From assembly GCA_934133155.1 (NCBI GenBank), contig CAKPAT010000068.1:1-7006 (forward strand): a stretch of DNA of 7,006 nucleotides, read 5' to 3'. This stretch comes from an uncultured Bacilli bacterium. GTDB taxonomy: Bacteria > Bacillota_I > Bacilli_A > RF39 > UBA660. The notes under the pieces are model-generated. The model saw nothing but the letters and a program-made list of their open reading frames with translations. It had not been told where the DNA came from and did not search any database. Below, in pieces: positions 1-4,842 of the stretch; within the stretch, counting starts at the first letter, position 1; each line of letters opens with the position of its first letter. A program made the position numbers and the translations under genes.

Positions 1-287
1 TTGAGGGTGCAAAATCTTTACTTATTGATTATCCGGACGTTTTGCCTTCTGGTTCTGAAGTTTTAGATATTCCTTATGCAGTTTTAGTAAATGGTGGTGC
101 TGTTTCAATTGAAAATGGTAGCGATTTAAAAAGTGTTACTGTTTCTGGTGGTTATTTAGAGGAACTTGTTAATCCAATGACAGATAAGGTTTATGATGAT
201 TCTGCCGTCGTCAAAGTAACTGCTTCTGGCAAGGGTTATAATTATGAACTTATTTTTCAAAATGAGGAAGATAAGTGTAAAAAGTAA
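1..287 (+). CDS. C-terminal end of an unrecognised protein (5' truncated by window)
   Basis: The reading frame is open from base 3 to a TAA at 285-287, giving 94 residues with no stop upstream, so the gene starts outside the window. An in-frame TTG at 42 has no good Shine-Dalgarno sequence and sits inside an open frame, so I do not take it as the start. The visible part is rich in Gly, Ser, Val and Asp, looks like alternating beta strands (for example AVLVNGGAVSIENG and VVKVTASGKGYNYELIF), and ends in a charged tail, NEEDKCKK. There is no membrane segment, LPxTG sorting signal or metal motif in this piece. I do not recognise the family. It ends 12 bp before the PFOR start with no terminator or convincing promoter between them, so the two are probably co-transcribed. 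Confidence 0.75.
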   Translation, partial: EGAKSLLIDYPDVLPSGSEVLDIPYAVLVNGGAVSIENGSDLKSVTVSGGYLEELVNPMTDKVYDDSAVVKVTASGKGYNYELIFQNEEDKCKK

Positions 288-299
288 GGGGGATTTTAT

Positions 300-3200
300 A
301 TGAAGATTACTTGTGATGGTAATGAAGCTTGTGCAAGAGCTTCTTATTTATTTACGGAACTTGCGGGTATTTACCCGATAACGCCGTCTAGTACTATGCC
401 AGAGCTTATTGATAAATGGAGTTCTGGACTTAAAACTAATATTTTTGGTGAAGTTCCTCGTGTTGTTGAAATGCAAAGTGAAGCTGGTGCGATTGGTATG
501 TGTCATGGTGCTTTGCAGTCTGGCATTTTAGCAACTACTTATACAGCTAGTCAAGGTTTGCTTTTGATGATTCCTAATATGTATAAAATTGCTGGTGAGA
601 TGTGGCCTTTTGTTATGCATGTTGCAGCACGTAGTTTAGCAACGCATGCTTTGAGTATTTTTGGTGATCATCAAGATATTTATGCGGTTAGAAGTACTGG
701 ATTTTGTATGATTGCGTCTTCTTCAGTGCAAGATGCTTATTATTTGGCTCTTGTTAGTCATTTGGCGTCTATTAGTTCTTCACTTCCTTTTTTGCATTTT
801 TTTGATGGTTTTAGGACTAGTCATGAACTTAATAAGATTGATATTTTAGATGATGAGGTTATTAAGCCTTTGGTGGATAAGTCTAAGCTTTTGGAGTTTA
901 GAGGTAGGGCTTTAAATATTTTTGATCCAGTTACTAGGGGAACTAATCAAAATAGTGATATTTATTTTCAAATGACGGAGGCTCGCAACAGATTTTATAA
1001 TGAGGCTTCTTTGAATGTTTTAAAGTATATGGATAAGATTAATGAGATTGCGGGGACGTCTTATAAACCTTTTAATTATTATGGTGATTTGAAAGCGAAG
1101 AGGGTTATTATTGCGATGGGCTCTGTTTGTGAGACGATAAAGGAGTATATTGATTATGCTCATATGGATATTGGTCTTATTGAAGTACATTTATACAGGC
1201 CTTTTAATGATGAATTTTTACTTTCTTCACTTCCTTTAACGGTAACTGATGTGGCTGTTTTGGATAGGACTAAAGATGCTGGTGGTATTGGTGAGCCTTT
1301 ATATTTGGATGTTTTATCTGCTTTATCTTCTAGGAATATTCGTGTTTCCCATGGTAGGTATGGTCTTTCCGGTAAGGATACTACTTTGGGTATGATTAAA
1401 GCGGTTTATGATATGCTTTTAAATCCTAGGGAGGAATTTACTATTGGTATTGAAGATGATGTGACTAATTTGAGCTTGAAGTATACTGATTTGGATATTA
1501 ATGGTGCTTTAGAAATTTTGATTTATGGTTATGGCAGTGACGGTATGGTTAGTTGCAGTAAGTCTTTACTTTCTATTGCTTCTAGTTTTGGTAAGTATGT
1601 CCAAGGTTATTTTGAGTATGACTCTAAGAAGTCTGGAGGGGTTACAGCTAGTCATTTAAGGTTTGGTGATAAACCTATTAAGTCGGCTTATTTGGTTTCA
1701 CATCCATCTTTTATTGCGATTTCTAAGGATGCTTATTTACATGTTTTTGATGCGGTAAGTAATATTCGTGATGGTGGCAGTTTGCTTATTAATTCTTCTT
1801 TAAATGATGAGGATATTTTAGATGCACTTAATCCTTATAAAAAAGTTTTGAAAAAGAAAAATATAAAACTTTATGTGATTGATGCAGGATTTATTGCTTC
1901 TAAGTATAATTTAGGCAGGAAAATTAGTATGATTATGGAGATGGCGATTATTCGTTTACTTTCTATCATCCCTTTGGATGGTGCTTATTCTTTGCTTAAG
2001 GATTATATTAATAAGAAGTTTGGTGTTAAGAGTTTAGAGGTCGCTAAAAATAATATTTCAGCTTTAGATGAGGTTGCTTCTTCTATTAGAGAGATTACTC
2101 TTGACGATATGGAAGAGGATTTTCCTTTATGTGATAATATTTATTCGGCTTTGGCTCACCGTTTGGGCTCTAAGCTTAAGGTTTCTGATTTTAAAGGTTT
2201 TGAAGATGGTTCTTTTAAACATACGGAACTTGAAATGCAAAATATTAGTGATATAACTCCTGAATGGATAAGCGATAACTGTATTCAATGCTCTATGTGC
2301 TCTTTGGTTTGCCCTCATGGGGTTATTAGGCCGTTTTTACTTTCTTTGGAGGAATATTCTAAAGCTCCTTCTTATGTTAAAGATAGGTGTATTAAGACTA
2401 ATAATGGTTATTTTGTGATTGCTATTTCTTCTAAAAACTGTACGGGCTGCGGTGTTTGTATTAATACTTGCCCTGGTCTTAGAGGCAATAAAGCTTTAAA
2501 ATTTTCTTCTTTAAATGATAATTTAGTTTTTGATTATTTGGTTTCTAATGTTTCTTCTAAAGATGTATTTAAGAAAGAGACGATTAAGGGTAGTCAGCTT
2601 TGCACACCTAAATTTGCTTTTCATGGTGCTTGTGCAGGATGTGGTGAGACGGCTTATATTAAGCTTTTAACTCAGCTTTGTGGTGATAATTTAGTGATTG
2701 CGAATGCGACTGGATGTTCTTCTATTTATGGTGGTGAACTTCCTAATGCACCTTATAATGTACCTTGGGCTAATAGTTTATTTGAAGATAATGCGGAATT
2801 TGGTTTTGGTATGTTTTTAGGTTTTGAAAAAGGTAGAGAAGAAGTTTACAATTATATGAAATCTCATTCAGCTCCTTTATTTGATAAGTGGATTAATAAT
2901 TTTAATGACTTTAATATTACTAAAGAGGTTTATGATAATATTGATTATTCTAAACACTCTAAACTTTTAGAACTTAAAAATTATATTGTTTCTAAAAATG
3001 TTTGGATTGTTGGCGGTGATGGCTGGGCTTATGATATTGGTTTTGGCGGTATCGATCATGTGCTTTCTAGTGGGGCTAATGTGAATATTTTAGTTTTAGA
3101 TACACAAGTTTATTCTAATACCGGTGGTCAAGCTTCTAAATCTACTCCTTACGGTATGGTTGCTAAATTTGCTAGTCAAGGTAAGAAGAATTATAAGAAA

Positions 3201-3623
3201 GATTTAGCTAGAATTGCGATGTCTTATCCAAATACTTATGTTGCACAGGTTAGTTTAGGTGCAAATATGATGCAGACGATTAATGCTTTAAGCGAGGCAA
3301 CTAAACATGAAGGCCCTTCTATTGTTATCGCGTACTGTCCATGTATTTCTCATGGTATTAAAGGTGGTATGGGTGAAAGTGTTCATATGGAAGCTTTAGC
3401 AACTAAATGTGGTTATTTTCCAATATTTAGGTATAATGGTAAGTTTACTTTAGATAGTAAAAATGTTGATTTTGATTTATATGACGACTTTTTAAATATG
3501 CAGACAAGATACAGTATGCTTAAAACGGTTAATCCGGATAAGGCTTTAGAGTTACTTGAAGAAAATAAAAATGCTTCTTTAAAAAGATTTGAGTATTATA
3601 AAAGTTTAGTTTCTGATGACTAA
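300..3623 (+). CDS. nifJ: Pyruvate:ferredoxin (flavodoxin) oxidoreductase, single-chain
   Basis: PFOR oxidatively decarboxylates pyruvate with CoA to acetyl-CoA and CO2 and reduces ferredoxin or flavodoxin in the cytoplasm. The 1107-residue protein shows the full domain order. The N-terminal pyruvate/TPP domain has YPITPSS (25-31), EMQSEAG (57-63) and HVAARS (107-112). The CoA-binding region has YDSKKSGG (440-447). A two-cluster ferredoxin domain has CxxCxxCxxxCP at 661-671 and 714-724. The C-terminal TPP domain has GDGW (906-909) and NTGGQ (940-944). Proximal-cluster cysteines are C778, C781, C806 and C1015, and the 25-residue step from C781 to C806 equals the one I recall for Desulfovibrio PFOR. 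Candidate Mg/TPP ligands D907, T935 and V937 are present. The ATG at 300 has an AGGGGG site (287-292) 7 nt upstream. It is somewhat shorter than the usual 1170-1200 residues, apparently from trimmed linkers, and lacks the C-terminal extension of the Desulfovibrio enzyme. All catalytic motifs are intact, so it should be active. Confidence 0.98.
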   Translation: MKITCDGNEACARASYLFTELAGIYPITPSSTMPELIDKWSSGLKTNIFGEVPRVVEMQSEAGAIGMCHGALQSGILATTYTASQGLLLMIPNMYKIAGEMWPFVMHVAARSLATHALSIFGDHQDIYAVRSTGFCMIASSSVQDAYYLALVSHLASISSSLPFLHFFDGFRTSHELNKIDILDDEVIKPLVDKSKLLEFRGRALNIFDPVTRGTNQNSDIYFQMTEARNRFYNEASLNVLKYMDKINEIAGTSYKPFNYYGDLKAKRVIIAMGSVCETIKEYIDYAHMDIGLIEVHLYRPFNDEFLLSSLPLTVTDVAVLDRTKDAGGIGEPLYLDVLSALSSRNIRVSHGRYGLSGKDTTLGMIKAVYDMLLNPREEFTIGIEDDVTNLSLKYTDLDINGALEILIYGYGSDGMVSCSKSLLSIASSFGKYVQGYFEYDSKKSGGVTASHLRFGDKPIKSAYLVSHPSFIAISKDAYLHVFDAVSNIRDGGSLLINSSLNDEDILDALNPYKKVLKKKNIKLYVIDAGFIASKYNLGRKISMIMEMAIIRLLSIIPLDGAYSLLKDYINKKFGVKSLEVAKNNISALDEVASSIREITLDDMEEDFPLCDNIYSALAHRLGSKLKVSDFKGFEDGSFKHTELEMQNISDITPEWISDNCIQCSMCSLVCPHGVIRPFLLSLEEYSKAPSYVKDRCIKTNNGYFVIAISSKNCTGCGVCINTCPGLRGNKALKFSSLNDNLVFDYLVSNVSSKDVFKKETIKGSQLCTPKFAFHGACAGCGETAYIKLLTQLCGDNLVIANATGCSSIYGGELPNAPYNVPWANSLFEDNAEFGFGMFLGFEKGREEVYNYMKSHSAPLFDKWINNFNDFNITKEVYDNIDYSKHSKLLELKNYIVSKNVWIVGGDGWAYDIGFGGIDHVLSSGANVNILVLDTQVYSNTGGQASKSTPYGMVAKFASQGKKNYKKDLARIAMSYPNTYVAQVSLGANMMQTINALSEATKHEGPSIVIAYCPCISHGIKGGMGESVHMEALATKCGYFPIFRYNGKFTLDSKNVDFDLYDDFLNMQTRYSMLKTVNPDKALELLEENKNASLKRFEYYKSLVSDD

Positions 3624-3631
3624 ACTTTTTT
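3600..3631 (+). terminator. Intrinsic terminator of the PFOR gene, overlapping its stop codon
   Basis: AAAAGTTTAG (3600-3609) pairs perfectly with CTAAACTTTT (3620-3629) across a 10-nt loop, and a run of six T ends at 3631. The stem is AT-rich but perfect over 10 bp and has the A-tract/U-tract layout of a Rho-independent terminator. The TAA stop (3621-3623) lies inside the 3' arm, so the last codons of the enzyme form the hairpin. On the opposite strand only four T follow the stem, so rightward termination is the main reading. Confidence 0.7.
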
Positions 3632-3639
3632 GCGTGATG

Positions 3640-3648
3640 TGATAAAAT
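3640..3648 (+). promoter_or_regulatory. Extended -10 promoter for the 175-aa gene
   Basis: TGATAAAAT fits an extended -10 element (TGn followed by TAAAAT at 3643-3648). No recognisable -35 lies 16-18 bp upstream, which extended -10 promoters tolerate. Transcription would begin near 3655, about 18 nt before the ATG at 3673. It lies just after the PFOR terminator, which is where a new transcription unit would need its promoter. Confidence 0.5.
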
Positions 3649-3672
3649 GGTGGTGTGTGAAGGCGCGGTTTA

Positions 3673-4200
3673 ATGTATTATAATGAAGAGGATTTTTGGA
3701 GAAAATATTGTGGGTTTAATTATTTATGTGGAATGGCACAAAGTAATAAAGTAGAGTATAAGGGAGAAACGGTGTACTCTCTTTATGAATATAATTTAAA
3801 AGGAAAACATCGAGTAAAATTTAGATTAATATATAGCCATCTAAATGAAGATCGTGGTATTTCTTTAAGTAGGGTTAATTTTAAGGGAAGAGTTTCTTAT
3901 GATAAAAATGACGAGAGTTTTATGAAGTTCACGGGTGCGTATGCTTGTTTAGAGATTTTTGAGCCTTACTGGAAAGACGAAAAAGAGGTTACAATTAATT
4001 TAAAAGATGGATTTGTTGGTATTTCAAATGGTAAGTTTGTAACTGATAAAACTGGGTTTAGGTATCTTCATTGCGGTTTATTTTGGGGTGCTATGAAGGT
4101 AGAACAAATTTCTCCAACTGTAACTAGGTTTTACTGTAATGATACGGAATTTGAAGATGATTTTGATGATTTAATATTTGAAATGGAAGTTATTGATTAG
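3673..4200 (+). CDS. Unrecognised 175-residue soluble protein
   Basis: I do not recognise this family. The frame is open from an ATG at 3673 to TAG at 4198-4200, and an in-frame TGA at 3658-3660 rules out a longer N-terminus. The ribosome site is weak (GAAGG about 9 nt upstream). The protein has no signal peptide or membrane segment. It is rich in aromatic residues and in alternating strand-like stretches (HRVKFRLIYSH, EVTINLKDGFVGI, RFYCNDTEF), has five scattered Cys, and ends in a very acidic tail with EDDFDDLIFEMEVID. This looks like a small beta-rich cytoplasmic domain. Codon use matches its neighbours, so there is no sign of recent transfer. It sits between a terminator and the promoter of the next gene and is probably transcribed from its own extended -10 promoter. 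Confidence 0.8.
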   Translation: MYYNEEDFWRKYCGFNYLCGMAQSNKVEYKGETVYSLYEYNLKGKHRVKFRLIYSHLNEDRGISLSRVNFKGRVSYDKNDESFMKFTGAYACLEIFEPYWKDEKEVTINLKDGFVGISNGKFVTDKTGFRYLHCGLFWGAMKVEQISPTVTRFYCNDTEFEDDFDDLIFEMEVID

Positions 4201-4221
4201 ATATGCGACATATGGTAGAAT
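4193..4221 (+). promoter_or_regulatory. Promoter of the 117-aa gene, overlapping the upstream stop codon
   Basis: TTGATT (4193-4198) is followed after 17 bp by TAGAAT (4216-4221), preceded by TGG to make an extended -10. Four of six -35 bases and five of six -10 bases match consensus at optimal spacing. The -35 lies in the last codons and stop of the 175-aa gene. The predicted start of transcription, near 4228, leaves only about 12 nt before the ATG at 4240. Confidence 0.6.
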
Positions 4222-4228
4222 AGGTGGC

Positions 4229-4234
4229 AGGTGA
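4229..4234 (+). promoter_or_regulatory. Ribosome binding site that selects the ATG at 4240
   Basis: AGGTGA lies 5 nt before the ATG at 4240. A GTG at 4231 is in the same frame and would add three residues, but it overlaps this site. The AGGTGG that would serve it (4222-4227) is only 3 nt away and lies upstream of the predicted transcription start. The ATG is therefore preferred. Confidence 0.6.
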
Positions 4235-4239
4235 TTGAA

Positions 4240-4593
4240 ATGGAAGAAAGAGATTTAGAGTATATTAGAAAAGACTTAACTGAGATATTTTCTATTTTAA
4301 AAAAAAGGGGTATAAAGTTTGATTATGATGTTGTACTTAGGGTTATGACTAGTGATGTTTCTTTAAATGAGTTTATTCAGGTTTTGGCAGATAGTGAGTT
4401 TTTACCAGAACTTATTAGTGTAGAAATGATGATGCCTACACGTGAGCTTGATGAGAATTTAGAGGCTTTAGATATGGTGTGGGATTTTACTGATGGTGAT
4501 TTTGAGGAGAGTACTCCTTTGGTTACTGAAGATTTAGATAGCGAGTGTGAAGATTTTTTAAATGGCTTTCAAAAGAGACTTGGTATAAGGTGA
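4240..4593 (+). CDS. Unrecognised small acidic protein (117 aa)
   Basis: I do not recognise this family. From the ATG at 4240 it encodes 117 residues, with about 30 Asp/Glu against about 12 Lys/Arg, so it is strongly acidic. There is no signal peptide or membrane segment. The first half looks alpha-helical (DLEYIRKDLTEIFSILKKRG, then DYDVVLRVM). A long acidic, probably flexible stretch follows, and a short basic end (FQKRLGIR). Such composition is seen in small adaptor or regulator proteins, but no function can be assigned. It has its own promoter overlapping the end of the 175-aa gene and a weak terminator at its 3' end, so it may be a single-gene transcript, with read-through from the upstream gene also possible. 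Its codon use matches the neighbours. Confidence 0.8.
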   Translation: MEERDLEYIRKDLTEIFSILKKRGIKFDYDVVLRVMTSDVSLNEFIQVLADSEFLPELISVEMMMPTRELDENLEALDMVWDFTDGDFEESTPLVTEDLDSECEDFLNGFQKRLGIR

Positions 4594-4611
4594 TTTTATT
4601 CATCTTTTTTT
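4587..4611 (+). terminator. Weak intrinsic terminator overlapping the end of the 117-aa gene
   Basis: AAGGTGA (4587-4593) can pair with TCATCTT (4600-4606) over a 6-nt loop. The stem is 7 bp including one G-U pair, and a T7 run covers 4605-4611. The TGA stop (4591-4593) forms part of the 5' arm. The hairpin is short and AT-rich, so termination may be partial. Confidence 0.45.
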
Positions 4612-4639
4612 GTTCTTTAAAGGAAATTTTGGTTTTAGA

Positions 4640-4669
4640 TTGTATCTTTATTTTAGAAGATGTTATAAT
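4640..4669 (+). promoter_or_regulatory. Plus-strand promoter upstream of recG (long leader)
   Basis: TTGTAT (4640-4645) is followed after 18 bp by a perfect TATAAT (4664-4669), with TGT just before it making a full extended -10. Transcription would start near 4676, giving recG a leader of about 167 nt. There is no plus-strand terminator and no other plus-strand gene before recG. The leader would be fully complementary to the minus-strand small RNA described below. Confidence 0.6.
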
Positions 4670-4677
4670 TTAGGTAC

Positions 4678-4711
4678 AAAAAAGGAACAGTACTCCCTGA
4701 AGAACTGTTCC
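4678..4711 (-). terminator. Intrinsic terminator of the minus-strand small RNA
   Basis: On the minus strand GGAACAGT (4711-4704) pairs perfectly with ACTGTTCC (4691-4684) over a 12-nt loop, followed directly by six T (4683-4678). Inside the loop, CUU can pair with GAG only on the minus strand, where it gives a U-G wobble; the plus strand has a C-A mismatch there. On the plus strand the hairpin is followed by A-rich sequence and no T-run. The direction of termination is therefore leftward. Confidence 0.8.
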
Positions 4712-4780
4712 AAATAAAAGAATAAAAAGGGGCTGGCTAGTTTACACTAGCGCCAATTCAACTAAAATTGAATTGGTGAT
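4678..4780 (-). ncRNA. Candidate small RNA, about 100 nt, family not recognised
   Basis: Read on the minus strand, the stretch has a strong promoter (4785-4812), a predicted start at 4777-4780 and an intrinsic terminator with a U6 tail ending at 4678. The transcript would contain three parts. First is a 5' hairpin with a perfect 9-bp stem (4776-4768 with 4761-4753, 6-nt loop). Second is a 5-bp hairpin GCTAG/CTAGC (4751-4747 with 4740-4736). Third is an unpaired C-rich then U-rich linker (CCAGCCCC at 4736-4729 followed by U5), ending in the terminator hairpin. No ATG occurs in it and the frames I read are closed quickly by stops, so it is unlikely to code for protein. Firmicute trans-acting RNAs such as RsaE/RoxS use unpaired C-rich segments to block Shine-Dalgarno sites, and a similar role here is inference. 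It does not look like 6S, SRP RNA, tmRNA or RNase P RNA. Confidence 0.6.
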
Positions 4781-4785
4781 ATATA
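4757..4785 (+). promoter_or_regulatory. Weak alternative recG promoter
   Basis: TTCAAC (4757-4762) is followed after 17 bp by TATATA (4780-4785), preceded by TGA as an extended -10. It matches only three of six bases at -35 and four of six at -10. If used, it would start recG near 4792, clear of the small RNA. It abuts and overlaps the minus-strand -10 by one base, so the two would compete for polymerase. Confidence 0.25.
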
Positions 4786-4812
4786 TATTATCAGATTTTT
4801 AAAATATGTCAA
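4785..4812 (-). promoter_or_regulatory. Strong minus-strand promoter for the small RNA
   Basis: On the minus strand a perfect TTGACA (4812-4807) is followed after 16 bp by TAATAT (4790-4785), with TGA directly before it as an extended -10. It is the only exact TTGACA box I found in the promoters of this window. It fires leftward, away from recG, and no protein gene lies within its reach on that strand. Confidence 0.7.
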
Positions 4813-4827
4813 TAGTTTTTGATTAAA

Positions 4828-4833
4828 AAGGAG
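4828..4833 (+). promoter_or_regulatory. Ribosome binding site that fixes the recG start
   Basis: AAGGAG lies 9 nt before the ATG at 4843. The frame can be extended to a TTG at 4819, but this site would then lie inside the gene and no Shine-Dalgarno sequence precedes that TTG. The protein should begin MNNLEMVKGIG. Confidence 0.85.
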
Positions 4834-4842
4834 AAAAATATT

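Noticed and set aside
237..242. TATAAT just before PFOR as a possible promoter
   Set aside because: It encodes residues of the upstream protein, has no TGn and no usable -35 at 16-18 bp, so it is likely chance in AT-rich DNA.
2068..2318. Short open frames on both strands inside the PFOR gene
   Set aside because: They overlap the strongly conserved ferredoxin-domain region of PFOR, have Leu/Ile-rich or otherwise odd composition, and lack their own ribosome sites.
4299..4306. Run of eight A followed by GGGG in the 117-aa gene as a programmed slippage site
   Set aside because: Both alternative frames hit a stop within a few codons, and there is no upstream Shine-Dalgarno-type stimulator or downstream structure; slippage would only give a truncated product.
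4684..4776. Plus-strand riboswitch in the recG leader
   Set aside because: The hairpins match no riboswitch class I know, there is no plus-strand terminator or sequestered ribosome site, and the promoter and terminator signals fit a minus-strand RNA better.
4819..4842. TTG at 4819 as the recG start
   Set aside because: The good AAGGAG site lies downstream of it and 9 nt before the ATG at 4843, and the extra residues are not part of the conserved RecG N-terminus.
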